From: Kribbella sp. VKM Ac-2568
GTDB taxonomy: Bacteria > Actinomycetota > Actinomycetes > Propionibacteriales > Kribbellaceae
Direction: 5' to 3'
NCBI RefSeq assembly: GCF_004345365.1
Contig: NZ_SLVF01000004.1
Location: forward strand, 434,001 to 498,000
Length of the DNA stretch: 64,000 nt
Shown here: in pieces, positions 34,397-43,120 of the stretch
Layout of the letters: each line of letters opens with the position of its first letter
Numbering within the stretch: the first letter of the stretch is position 1
Notes under the pieces: generated by a model
Told to the model about the DNA's origin: nothing
Databases searched by the model: none
The model's input: only the letters and a program-made list of their open reading frames with translations
Made by a program: the position numbers and the translations under genes

Positions 34397-35194
34397 TCAA
34401 GCAGCAATAACCCCGTACTTCACCAGTTCCTTCTCCACCAGATGCAGCCCCCGCTGCCCCGGCAGAGCGTCGATCTTCGCGTCGATCCTCCGCACCTCGG
34501 CCAGCCCCTGCTCCCCGCCGTACAAATAGGTGAGCATGTGCTTCACTTCCGGCGCCGGCATGATCGTCGACCCCACGATCCCCCAGGCCTTGCCCAGTGC
34601 GAACCGCGCGATCTTCTGCGCCTTCCGGCTCCGCTCGAGCCGATCGCGCGCCTGGCTGTTGTAGAACGCGACATGCCGGGTCTCCTGCTTGGCGATCCGC
34701 TTCAGGATCTCCGTCAGGACGGGATGGCTCTCGGCCTCGATCAGCCGGGTGTACGCCGAGTGCGCGCACCACTCGTTGATCGCGCCCCACGCCATGTGGG
34801 TGGCGATGAAGTCCTCGCCGATGATGTTGGCCAGCAGCGACTGCCGGATCGGCGCGATCCGGTCCTTCCAGCCGAGCCGGGTGCGGACCGCGCGGGTGTG
34901 TTCGGGTCCGGTGGGAACGCCGTGCCGCTCGAGCACCTCGTCGAGCACCTCGCCGTGCCAGTACTCCTCGAGGTTCCACATCGTCAGGAAGACGGTGACC
35001 TCGGGGTCGGCGTGGGAGGGCGTGACGAGCAGGTCGCGCAGGTAGCAGACCGTGTGGGTCTCGACGTCACTCATGTAGCTGAGGCACCGGAGTGCGTCCT
35101 CGGACAGCGGGTTGGTCTCGAACGAGGACATGTCGAGGTCGTCCCAGCGGATTCGGGTCGAAGTCTGGGCGTAGTGATCGATGTCGAAGCTCAC
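34397..35194 (-). CDS. Ferritin-like diiron protein, acyl-ACP desaturase-like
   Basis: 265 residues from GTG 35194, with AAGGA 5 nt upstream. Two helical metal motifs are visible: EEYWHGEVL (E-E-x2-H) and RIAKQETRHVAFY (E-x2-R-H), plus GEDFIATHMAWGAINEW between them. This is the four-helix diiron layout of stearoyl-ACP-desaturase and related oxygenases. The length is near the actinobacterial group of about 250-280. Likely O2-dependent modification of a fatty-acyl or other substrate; specific role unknown. Confidence 0.75.
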   Translation of the reverse strand: MSFDIDHYAQTSTRIRWDDLDMSSFETNPLSEDALRCLSYMSDVETHTVCYLRDLLVTPSHADPEVTVFLTMWNLEEYWHGEVLDEVLERHGVPTGPEHTRAVRTRLGWKDRIAPIRQSLLANIIGEDFIATHMAWGAINEWCAHSAYTRLIEAESHPVLTEILKRIAKQETRHVAFYNSQARDRLERSRKAQKIARFALGKAWGIVGSTIMPAPEVKHMLTYLYGGEQGLAEVRRIDAKIDALPGQRGLHLVEKELVKYGVIAA

Positions 35195-35282
35195 GGAGAT
35201 CCTTCGGCACACTCAGGCGACCGGATGGGTCGCGATCCGACAAATGACAACGAGCGTACGGCTTCGCACCGACACTTCGCCA

Positions 35283-35825
35283 TCAAGTGACCGGTCGGTA
35301 CACCCTCTTCACCAGAGCCCGTACGGTCCCGTCGAGGTCGTCCGGCGGCGCGTCCAGCCGGAACCAGGCCAGATCGTGCGACTCCTCGCTCACCACGTAC
35401 TCCGTTCCCGCCGTGGCCGTGACCAGGAACTGAACGTCGAGGTGGTACGCGTCCTTGCAGCCACCGGCGAGGATCTTGTGCCGGGACAGCTGGAGCGGGC
35501 TCGCCTCGATCGTCAGTTCGGTGAGCCCGGACTCCTCGGTCGCCTCCCGCAGCGCCGCGCCGGCCAGGGTGGTGTCGCCCGTCTCACAGTGCCCGCCCAG
35601 CTGCAGCCAGGTGTTGACGAGCTTGTGCAGGGTCAGCAGTGCGCTGCTCCCGGAGGAGTCCAGGAGCAGAGCACTCGCCGTGAGATGTTCCGGCCGACTG
35701 CCGCGCCACATCGCGTCCTCATGCGTGGCGAGGTAGCCGAGATAGTGATCGCGGAGCTCCGCCTGTTCGGCGTCCGGCGGGTTCCAGTTGGTCAGCGTGG
35801 CAGTGGCGTCGGCATGCAGCGTCAC
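35283..35825 (-). CDS. NUDIX hydrolase
   Basis: 180 residues. Nudix box LGGHCETGDTTLAGAALREA followed by TEESGL keeps the GX5EX7REXXEEXG pattern. The N-terminal LTNWNPPDAEQAELRDHYLG and HEDAMWRGSRPEHLTASALL match a common actinobacterial NUDIX group. Nucleoside diphosphate-linked substrate unknown. Its start overlaps the stop of the upstream metalloprotease gene by 4 bp, so the two are translationally coupled. Confidence 0.88.
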   Translation of the reverse strand: MTLHADATATLTNWNPPDAEQAELRDHYLGYLATHEDAMWRGSRPEHLTASALLLDSSGSSALLTLHKLVNTWLQLGGHCETGDTTLAGAALREATEESGLTELTIEASPLQLSRHKILAGGCKDAYHLDVQFLVTATAGTEYVVSEESHDLAWFRLDAPPDDLDGTVRALVKRVYRPVT

Positions 35826-37156
35826 TTGTCGTCGGTGCCCTTTTCGTTGCCCTCGTCATCTTGTCCGCCCGGCTCACCCTGGGACTCGCCCTGGGCGCCG
35901 GTCTCGTCGGTCAGGAAGTCGGTGATGTCGATGTCGGCCAGCTCGCCGGAGTGCTGGGCGAACCCGATCGGGTCGTCCAGATCGGTGGCGTTCGGCAACA
36001 AGTCCGGGTGCGACCACAGCTCGTCGCGTCCCTCGACCCCCCGCGCGTCCCGTACTGCGGCCCAGAGGTTCGCCGCGTCCCGGAGTCGCCGGGGGCGCAG
36101 ATGGAGTCCGACCAGGGTGGCGAACGTCTGCTCCGCGGGACCACCCGCGGCGCGGCGACGGCGTACGGTCTCGGCCAGTTGGACGGCAGCCGGCATCCGG
36201 TCCTTCGTGGCCTCGCGGACGACGTCGTCGACCCAGCCCTCGACCAGCGCGAGCGCGGTCTCCAGGCGGACGAGGGCGGCCTTCTGCTGCTCGGAATCCT
36301 CCGGCTCGAACAGGCCCTCGGCCAGAGCCGCCTGCATCGCCTCGGGGTTCTGCATGTCCACGTCGGACATGGCGCGCTCGATCTTGCCGGTGTCGACCTC
36401 GATGCCGGCCGCGTAGTCGCCCACCGCGGCGAACAGGTGCTGCCGCAGCCACGGCACCCCCGCGAACAGCCGCTGGTGAGCGCACTCGCGCAGCGCGAGG
36501 TACAGCCGGACATCCTCGTCGGTCAGGCCGAGGCCCTCCGCGAACTTCGCCACGTTGTCAGGGACGAGCACTGCCTGCCCGGCCGGGCCGAGCGGCAGGC
36601 CGATGTCGGACGAGCTCACGACCTCGCCTGCGAGCTCACCGAGCGCCTGGCCGACCTGGGCGCCGAAGATCGAGCCACCGAGCTGGCGGAGCATCCCGGC
36701 CATCGGTCCGGCGAGCTGCTGCGCCTCGGCGGGCAGCGCACTGCCCATCGCGCCGGCCACGTGCTCGGCGACCGGGTCCACGACCGTCTGCCAGACCGGC
36801 AGGGTGTTCTCCACCCATTCCGCCCGGCTCCAGGCCGCTGAAGTGGTGGAGGCCTCGGGCAACGTCGTGACCGGGTCCAGCCAGTGCTCCGCGAGCCGGA
36901 CCGCGTCGGCGACCCGGTCGGTGTCGGTCGGCGTGATGGACCGGTCCCCGGCGGCGGAGACGGTCTTGCGGGCGATGTCCTTGGCCAGGTCCCAGTTCAC
37001 CGGCTTACCGTCGGTCGAACCGCTGAGCAGCTGCTGGACCTGCGCGAAGATCGCGTTCAGGTCGGGGGCGCCGCCCGCGCCGGCCGCACCGGAGAACTGC
37101 TGGAACATGGCCTCGAACGGAGTTCCCTTGAACGGGTTGTCCGGTTCGTCGCTCAT
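35822..37156 (-). CDS. Zinc-dependent metalloprotease-like protein (TIGR03624 family)
   Basis: 444 residues. PDNPFKGTPFEAMFQQF is the characteristic opening of the family represented by M. tuberculosis Rv3195. The core holds VLVPDNVAKFAEGL and RECAHQRLFAGVPWLR, whose E-C-A-H arrangement is the putative zinc-site helix, then YAAGIEVD. The C-terminal region is acidic and low-complexity (GESQGEPGGQDDEGNEKG). AGGAAGG precedes ATG 37156. Role unknown; conserved next to ylbL and UPF0182. Confidence 0.85.
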   Translation of the reverse strand: MSDEPDNPFKGTPFEAMFQQFSGAAGAGGAPDLNAIFAQVQQLLSGSTDGKPVNWDLAKDIARKTVSAAGDRSITPTDTDRVADAVRLAEHWLDPVTTLPEASTTSAAWSRAEWVENTLPVWQTVVDPVAEHVAGAMGSALPAEAQQLAGPMAGMLRQLGGSIFGAQVGQALGELAGEVVSSSDIGLPLGPAGQAVLVPDNVAKFAEGLGLTDEDVRLYLALRECAHQRLFAGVPWLRQHLFAAVGDYAAGIEVDTGKIERAMSDVDMQNPEAMQAALAEGLFEPEDSEQQKAALVRLETALALVEGWVDDVVREATKDRMPAAVQLAETVRRRRAAGGPAEQTFATLVGLHLRPRRLRDAANLWAAVRDARGVEGRDELWSHPDLLPNATDLDDPIGFAQHSGELADIDITDFLTDETGAQGESQGEPGGQDDEGNEKGTDDK

Positions 37157-37490
37157 CGGAGGGGGCCTTCCTGTGCGGTGGGGCGTACAACTCCAACGTA
37201 CTGGTTCCAGGCCCCCAATCCGCCCCCAGCGAATCCCTGACCCCCCTGTGACATCCCCGGCAAGCCCCTAACTTCACCCTGACTGCCCAACCAACTCAGC
37301 GCCTGGCGACTGAATGTTGAAGAGGTTTCTGATGACTGACGACCCGGGCGTGAGCGGGGCGTCAGGTTCGGGTGGAGCGGGGTGGGTGCGGTGGGTGACG
37401 AGCGAGCGGGGAGACTAGGGAGACTTCACCTTGTGTGGTGTGGTGGGGTATTCCGTAATGGGATGGTCCGGGGTAGAGCGAGGGATGAGC
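37157..37490. other. Divergent intergenic region, 334 bp
   Basis: It carries the promoters of the metalloprotease operon and moaE. I see no gene or clear repeat. Confidence 0.4.
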
Positions 37491-37916
37491 ATGACTGAGG
37501 CGATCAGGCTGCTGGACATTCGCGATTCCGCGCTGTCCAGCGACGAGGTGCTGGCCGCGATCACCGACCCGGCGGCCGGTGGTACCGCGTTGTTCATCGG
37601 CACCGTGCGCAACCACGACCACGACCGCCCGGTCGACGAACTGAGCTACGAGGCCCACCCGGACGCCCTCCAGCACCTCCGCAAGGTCGCCGAGCGGGTG
37701 TGCGAGAACCCCGCTGTGATCGCCCTCGCCGCGGTGCACCGCACCGGCGTGCTGGAGATCGGCGACGCCGCCGTGATCGTCGCCGTGGCCGCCGCGCACC
37801 GCGATGTGGCCTTCGCCGCGTGCCGCCAGTTGATCGACGACCTCAAGGCGGAGGTCCCGATTTGGAAACACCAGCACTTCACCGACGGTGCGAGCGAGTG
37901 GGTCGGCGCTTGTTGA
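37491..37916 (+). CDS. moaE: Molybdopterin synthase catalytic subunit MoaE
   Basis: 141 residues from ATG 37491, chosen because GAGGG stands 6 nt ahead; ATG 37485 is also possible. FIGTVRNHDH, LSYEAHPDA, HRTGVLEIGDAAVIVAVAAA and IDDLKAEVPIWKHQ (with the catalytic Lys region) are the MoaE landmarks. With thiocarboxylated MoaD it converts precursor Z to molybdopterin. No moaD is adjacent. It stands alone before the ylbL operon; the molybdoenzyme at 26539 is a possible client. Confidence 0.92.
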   Translation: MTEAIRLLDIRDSALSSDEVLAAITDPAAGGTALFIGTVRNHDHDRPVDELSYEAHPDALQHLRKVAERVCENPAVIALAAVHRTGVLEIGDAAVIVAVAAAHRDVAFAACRQLIDDLKAEVPIWKHQHFTDGASEWVGAC

Positions 37917-37920
37917 CACG

Positions 37921-37926
37921 TACGCT
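37921..37926 (+). promoter_or_regulatory. -10 element before the five-codon ORF
   Basis: TACGCT, then 6 nt, then ATG 37933. Confidence 0.45.
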
Positions 37927-37932
37927 GGGCGC

Positions 37933-37950
37933 ATGAAGGTGGCTGGATGA
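37933..37950 (+). CDS. Five-residue mini-ORF overlapping the next start
   Basis: ATG-AAG-GTG-GCT-GGA-TGA (MKVAG). Its stop overlaps ATG 37947 as ATGA. The -10 element 6 nt upstream makes it leaderless. It could load ribosomes for re-initiation on the small membrane protein gene. Confidence 0.4.
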   Translation: MKVAG

Positions 37951-38186
37951 AGGTCTTGGCGTGGCTGGCGTTCCCGCTGGTCGCCACCGCCCTGGCGATG
38001 TGCTGGGCGGCTTGGCGCGGGCGGAACCGCGGTCCACGCCGGTCCGGTGGCGCCTTCGCGTCGGTGGAGGACTTCCGTCGCTTCAACGAGGCGATGGCCG
38101 CGCCCGGTCCCCGGTCCTCCCCTGAGCCGCGCGGAGGTCTGCGCGGTCTCGTCCGGAAACTCAAGATCGCAGGGCAGGGTTCGTGA
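37947..38186 (+). CDS. Small membrane protein
   Basis: 79 residues. One N-terminal helix (VLAWLAFPLVATALAMCWAAW), then a basic stretch WRGRNRGPRR, and a short conserved motif ASVEDFRRFNEAMAA. Ends in a basic tail. Found before the ylbL gene in related actinobacteria. Its stop overlaps the GTG start of the next gene by 4 bp. Function unknown. Confidence 0.7.
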   Translation: MKVLAWLAFPLVATALAMCWAAWRGRNRGPRRSGGAFASVEDFRRFNEAMAAPGPRSSPEPRGGLRGLVRKLKIAGQGS

Positions 38187-39220
38187 CACGTCGTACCGCC
38201 ACGCTGGTCACCTCGATCGTCGTGCTCGTCATCTCGCTCGGACTGGTCACCGTCTTCCCGGTGCCGTTCGTCTCCTTCAGCCCGGGGCCGGTGAAGAACA
38301 CCCTCGGCGAGTCGAAGTCCAAGCCGGTCATCGAGATCACCGGCCACCAGACGTACCCGACGACCGGTGAACTGGACCTGACGACGGTCTCGGTCACCTC
38401 GCCGGACCGCGACCTCACGTTGCCCCAGGCGATGCGGAACTGGCTCGACCCGCACCACGACCTGTTCCCGCGCGACATCATCTATCCGCCGGAGCAGAGC
38501 GCGGACGAGGTGGAGCAGCAGAACAGCGCGGAGATGACCGGCTCGCAGGACAGCGCGGTCGCCGCGGCCCTGCAGGAGGCGAAGGTCCCGTTCAGCCCGA
38601 AGGTTTCGATGGTCGCCAAGGGCAGCCCGGCCGACGGCAAGCTCAAGGCCGGTGACGTGATCCTCGAGGTCGACGGCGTCGCCACCACCCAGGTCACGCA
38701 GGTCGGCGAACTGGTCCGCAAGCACAAGGTCGGCGACGACGTCACCTTCGTGATCCGTCGCGGCGGCACCGAGCAGACAGTCGTACTGAAGACCGCGGCG
38801 ACGCCCGGCGAGGAGACCCGCCCGATGGTCGGCATCAGCGTCGGGGTCGACTCGCCGGTCAAGGTGAGCGTGAACCTCGGCCAGGACATCGGCGGCCCGA
38901 GCGCCGGTACCGCGTTCGCGCTGGCCATCTACGACAAGCTGACGCCTGGGCCGTTGCTGGACGGCAAGCACGTCGCCGGCACCGGAACCATCGACGCCCT
39001 CGGCCAGGTCGGCGCGATCGGCGGCATCCAGCAGAAGATCGCGGGAGCCAAGGAGAGCGGCGCCACCGTCTTCCTGGTTCCGGCACCGAACTGTGAAGCG
39101 GCCCTGCACTCAGGGGTCAAGGACATCCGCCTGGTGAAGATCACCACCCTGCACGAGGCGATCGGCGCACTGACCGCACTGGCCAGTGGAACTGGAGACG
39201 TCCCGGCATGCACCAAGTAG
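38183..39220 (+). CDS. YlbL/Lon-like membrane-anchored PDZ serine protease
   Basis: 345 residues with a GTG start. N-terminal transmembrane anchor (about 10-30), PDZ domain at about 125-205 (VSMVAKGSPADGKLKAGDVI), then a C-terminal Lon-type S16 domain with catalytic Ser240 (GGPSAGTAFA) and Lys285 (GGIQQKIAGA), the usual 45-residue spacing. Extracytoplasmic quality-control protease without its own ATPase. In M. tuberculosis the homologue is Rv3194c, next to UPF0182 as here. It overlaps the following gene by 13 bp. Confidence 0.92.
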   Translation: MTRRTATLVTSIVVLVISLGLVTVFPVPFVSFSPGPVKNTLGESKSKPVIEITGHQTYPTTGELDLTTVSVTSPDRDLTLPQAMRNWLDPHHDLFPRDIIYPPEQSADEVEQQNSAEMTGSQDSAVAAALQEAKVPFSPKVSMVAKGSPADGKLKAGDVILEVDGVATTQVTQVGELVRKHKVGDDVTFVIRRGGTEQTVVLKTAATPGEETRPMVGISVGVDSPVKVSVNLGQDIGGPSAGTAFALAIYDKLTPGPLLDGKHVAGTGTIDALGQVGAIGGIQQKIAGAKESGATVFLVPAPNCEAALHSGVKDIRLVKITTLHEAIGALTALASGTGDVPACTK

Positions 39221-39876
39221 GACCTGACAGCACCCCGCCCGCCGACGCGCTGAGCCAGGCGGTGATCGAGATCGAGCGGCACGTCAGCAGCGCGGGCTGG
39301 GACCAGCCCGCGCAGTTGTTCGCGCTGGTCCCGACCGAGGACCTGCTTCGTGCCGAACCACAGCTGGCCGCCGAGCTCGGCGCCGAGGACGCGTCGCAGC
39401 CGCTGACTCCGGTCGCGCAGAGCGAGCTGCCCGGCGGCCTGGACGACGAGAACCTGGCCGACGCGCTGGCCCAGATCGAGTGGCCGGACGGCGTGAGCGG
39501 CTGTGCGGTCGCGGTCGAGCGGATCGTGCTGCCGGCCTCGGCCGAGGCGGGTCTGTCCGACGCCGACTCCGACGCGGAACTGGCCCGGATGGCGGGCAGC
39601 GACCCGCGCCGGCACGAGGTCCGGATGGTCGCCGGCGTACTCCGTGAGGGCGGCCAGTTCGGCGCTGTCCGGCTGCGGACCCACGACGAGGACAGCGCGG
39701 TGCTCACCGGCATCGACTTGGTCCCTACCCTCTGCCAAGTACTGTCTTTGACATTCGAGCCTTCAGCCGACGGAGCCACCGTCGGCCGGGGTCTCGACGA
39801 CGGGCCTCTCGACGACAGGCCACTCGATGACGGCCCAGTGCGCGGTATGAGTGACAACAAGGAGAAGCGACCATGA
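39208..39876 (+). CDS. PPA1309 family protein
   Basis: 222 residues. LSQAVIEIERHVSSAGWDQP, LFALVPTEDLLRAEPQL, and VSGCAVAVERIVLP to RRHEVRMVAGVLREG are the family blocks. The C-terminus has three short imperfect repeats (LDDGP, LDDRP, LDDGP) not expected in the family core. Function unknown; invariably between ylbL and UPF0182 genes. Overlaps both neighbours (13 bp and 4 bp), so the three genes form a tightly coupled operon. Confidence 0.85.
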   Translation: MHQVGPDSTPPADALSQAVIEIERHVSSAGWDQPAQLFALVPTEDLLRAEPQLAAELGAEDASQPLTPVAQSELPGGLDDENLADALAQIEWPDGVSGCAVAVERIVLPASAEAGLSDADSDAELARMAGSDPRRHEVRMVAGVLREGGQFGAVRLRTHDEDSAVLTGIDLVPTLCQVLSLTFEPSADGATVGRGLDDGPLDDRPLDDGPVRGMSDNKEKRP

Positions 39877-42842
39877 GCGACGGCGTCTACGACATGCCGG
39901 AGGAGCCGCGGCGGCCCCGGCGAACGCCCGGGCAGCGCCCGCGGGCCCTGCTCCCCACGATCGCCACCCTGATCGTGCTGCTCATCTTGTTCAGCGTCTT
40001 CACCGACGTCTGGACCCAACGGCTCTGGTACCGCTCGGTCGACCTCGGCTCGGTCTTCAGCACCGTGCTCGGCACCCGGGTGCTGCTCTTCTTCGTGGTC
40101 GGCCTGCTGATGGCGGGCGCCGTGGTCGCGAACGTGATCATCGCGTTCCGCACCAGGCCGCGGGTCGCGCTCGCACCGTCGCCGAGCCCCGGCTTCGAGC
40201 GGTACGGCGAGCTCCTCAAGCAGCGCGGCAAGATCGCCATCGGCGTGCTGGCCGGCCTGATGCTGGTCTTCGGTGGTTCGGCCGCGTCGGGGGAGTGGAA
40301 GGTCTTCCTCGCCTGGCGGAACCGCACTTCGTTCGGCGTCACCGACAAGCACTTCAACAAGGACATCTCGTTCTTCGTCTTCGACTATCCGTGGCTGCGC
40401 GTCCTGCTCGGCTTCGGCTACTCGATCGTCCTGCTGTCGCTGGTCGCCGCAATCATCACCCACTACCTGTACGGCGGCTTCCGCCCGTCCGCGAAGGGTC
40501 AGAAGGCCTCCGGAGCGGCCCAGGTGCAGTTCTCCGTTCTGCTGGGTCTGCTCGTTCTGCTCAAGGCGTTCAGCTACTGGCTCGATCGCTTCGGGCTGAC
40601 CACCTCTGACAGTCGTCTGTTCACCGGTATCTCCTATACGGGCGACAACGCAGTCCTGCCCAGCAAGGAGATCCTGGCTGTCATAGCAGTGCTCTGTGCC
40701 GTGCTCTTCTTCGCGAACGTCGTCCGCAAGACCTGGCTGCTGCCGGGTGTCGGCACGGTCGTCCTGGTCCTTTCGGCGATCCTCCTCGGCGCGCTCTGGC
40801 CGGCGGCCCTCCAGCAGCTCCGGGTACGCCCGAGCGAGCCGGTGAAGGAAGCCTCGTACATCACCAAGAACATCGAGGCGACCCGCCAGGCCTACGGTCT
40901 GGAGAAGACGAAGATCATCAACTACGAGGCGAAGACGACCGCCTCGCCGGGGCAGCTGTCGGCGGACGCCGAGGTGCTGCCGGGTATCCGGCTGATCGAC
41001 CCGAGCGTGGTCGGCCCGACCTTCGAGCAGTTGCAGCAGGTCCGGGGCTTCTACTCCTTCCCGACCGACCTGGACGTCGACCGCTACAAGATCGGCGACC
41101 AGGTCAAGGACACCGTGATCGCGGTCCGCGAGGTCGAGATCGACCGGTTGCCGGCCGGCCAGCGCAACTGGAACAACGACCACACCGTCTACACCCACGG
41201 CTACGGAGTCGTCGCCGCGAACGGCAACCAGCGTGCCGCGGACGGTTCGCCGGTGTGGTCCGAGAAGGACCTGCCGCCGACCGGTGAGCTCGGCGACTAC
41301 GAGCCGCGGATCTACTTCGGCGAGCAGTCGCCGGACTACTCGATCGTCGGTGGACCGAAGGGCGGCTCGGCGGTCGAGCTGGACACCCCGGAGGGCAAGA
41401 ACGGCGGCGACCCGACGCTGAACACCTACACCGGCAAGGGCGGCGTCCCGGTCGGCTCGTTCGGCAACCGGCTGCTCTACGCCACCAAGTTCCGCGACGC
41501 GAACATCCTGCTCTCGAGCCGGGTGAACAACGAGTCGAAGATCCTGTACGACCGCAACCCACGCGAGCGCGTCGAGAAGGCCGCCCCGTGGCTGACCCCC
41601 GACGGCGACCCGTATCCGGCGGTCGTCGACGGACAGGTCGTCTGGATCGTCGACGGTTACACCACCTCGGCGAACTACCCGTACTCCGAGAAGGTCGCGC
41701 TCGACGACAGCACCCGCGACACCACCACGGGCCGGGGCACCATCGCCCAGCAGCCGAGTGAGCAGATCAACTACATCCGCAACTCCGTCAAGGCGGTCGT
41801 CAACGCCTACGACGGCTCGGTCGAGCTGTACGCGTGGGACGAGAGCGACCCGCTGCTGAAGACCTGGATGAAGGCGTTCCCGAACACGGTGAAGCCGCGC
41901 TCGGACATCTCGCCCGCGCTGATGTCTCACCTCCGGTACCCCGAGGACATGTTCAAGGTGCAGCGCGACCTGCTCGCGAAGTACCACGTGACGGACTCGA
42001 CCACCTGGTACCAGAACAGCGACCTGTGGCGGGTGCCGGCCGACCCGACGCAGGGTGCGGCCAACGCGGACTCCTCGGTCATCAACCAGCCTCCGTTCTA
42101 CTTGTCGCTGCGGATGCCTGACCAGCAGGACCCGAAGTTCTCGCTCACTTCCGTCTACGTCCCGAACGCGGAGCGGGAGAACCTGACCGCGTTCATGGCC
42201 GTCGATTCCGAGGCATCCTCACCGGATTACGGCCAGTTCCGGATTCTTCGACTGCCCGGCAACGTGCAGATCCCAGGTCCGGGACAAGTCGCCAACAAGT
42301 TCCAGACCGATGATGCGATCCGGGCGGCGCTGCTCCCGATCAACCAGCCCAGCAGCGGCGCCAGAGCGCAGTACGGGAACCTGCTGACGCTGCCGCTCGG
42401 TGGTGGTCTGCTCTACGTCCAGCCGGTCTACTCGGTCCGCACCAGTGGTCCAGGTAGCTACCCGGTCCTCCGGTACGTGCTGGTCGGTTTTGGTGATCGT
42501 GTGGCCTTCGGCGCGACCCTCCAGGAAGCCCTGAACAAGGTCTTCAACACCGACGTCGATACCGGCGAGGAGCCACCCGGCAGCAAGCCGACGACTCCAC
42601 CGGCGAACCAGACGATCAAGCAGGCGCTCGCCGAGGCACAGACGGCCTACGGCGACGCCCAAGCCGCCTTGCAACGTGGCGACCTCGCCGGCTACCAGGC
42701 CGCGGTGAACAAGATGAAGGCGGCGATCGACCGGGCCGTCAAGGCAGGCGCGGCAACCCCGACGCCGACGCCGACCCCGTCCGGCACACCATCGACACCG
42801 GCCGCACCACCCTCGAGCCCACCCAGCTCACCAACAGGCTGA
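39873..42842 (+). CDS. UPF0182 family large membrane protein
   Basis: 989 residues. About seven transmembrane helices in the first 320 residues (from TIATLIVLLILFSVFTDVW), then a long extracytoplasmic region with YGLEKTKIINYEAKT, GSPVWSEKDLPPTGELGDYE, RIYFGEQSPDYSIVGG, YTTSANYPYSE and RSDISPALMSHLRYPEDMF. The tail is Pro/Thr/Ser-rich (TPTPTPTPSG). Universally conserved in actinobacteria (M. tuberculosis Rv3193c) but of unknown function. Downstream partner of the ylbL protease. A terminator follows. Confidence 0.92.
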   Translation: MSDGVYDMPEEPRRPRRTPGQRPRALLPTIATLIVLLILFSVFTDVWTQRLWYRSVDLGSVFSTVLGTRVLLFFVVGLLMAGAVVANVIIAFRTRPRVALAPSPSPGFERYGELLKQRGKIAIGVLAGLMLVFGGSAASGEWKVFLAWRNRTSFGVTDKHFNKDISFFVFDYPWLRVLLGFGYSIVLLSLVAAIITHYLYGGFRPSAKGQKASGAAQVQFSVLLGLLVLLKAFSYWLDRFGLTTSDSRLFTGISYTGDNAVLPSKEILAVIAVLCAVLFFANVVRKTWLLPGVGTVVLVLSAILLGALWPAALQQLRVRPSEPVKEASYITKNIEATRQAYGLEKTKIINYEAKTTASPGQLSADAEVLPGIRLIDPSVVGPTFEQLQQVRGFYSFPTDLDVDRYKIGDQVKDTVIAVREVEIDRLPAGQRNWNNDHTVYTHGYGVVAANGNQRAADGSPVWSEKDLPPTGELGDYEPRIYFGEQSPDYSIVGGPKGGSAVELDTPEGKNGGDPTLNTYTGKGGVPVGSFGNRLLYATKFRDANILLSSRVNNESKILYDRNPRERVEKAAPWLTPDGDPYPAVVDGQVVWIVDGYTTSANYPYSEKVALDDSTRDTTTGRGTIAQQPSEQINYIRNSVKAVVNAYDGSVELYAWDESDPLLKTWMKAFPNTVKPRSDISPALMSHLRYPEDMFKVQRDLLAKYHVTDSTTWYQNSDLWRVPADPTQGAANADSSVINQPPFYLSLRMPDQQDPKFSLTSVYVPNAERENLTAFMAVDSEASSPDYGQFRILRLPGNVQIPGPGQVANKFQTDDAIRAALLPINQPSSGARAQYGNLLTLPLGGGLLYVQPVYSVRTSGPGSYPVLRYVLVGFGDRVAFGATLQEALNKVFNTDVDTGEEPPGSKPTTPPANQTIKQALAEAQTAYGDAQAALQRGDLAGYQAAVNKMKAAIDRAVKAGAATPTPTPTPSGTPSTPAAPPSSPPSSPTG

Positions 42843-42853
42843 CCGGCTGAACA

Positions 42854-42897
42854 GAACGGGCGGCGACTCCGACCAGCCTCGGCGTCGCCGCCCGTTC
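42854..42897 (+). terminator. Terminator of the ylbL-UPF0182 operon
   Basis: Perfect 14-bp stem GAACGGGCGGCGAC (42854-42867 with 42884-42897) plus inner CCGA/TCGG pairing, 11 bp after the stop. Confidence 0.75.
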
Positions 42898-43120
42898 GCC
42901 ATTCCGCCCCGGGCACCACTCGCCCGCGCCCGCCACCGCACCAACCATCGGCGATACCCCAGTAACCGCCGACCAGGTGGCACCCACCAAGCCCGCTCCA
43001 CGCCGAGCAATCGGCGGTTCGCTTGCCCAGAGCACCTATCGCGCCCCGGGCCGGACTACCTGCGCGCGGCGACCAGCCGTGCGCAGTACAGGTGAGGTGG
43101 GTTCGGGTCGCGGGCGCCGA

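Noticed and set aside
39141..41987. 948-codon minus-strand frame over UPF0182
   Set aside because: Antisense of a well-supported gene; composition is typical of a GC shadow.
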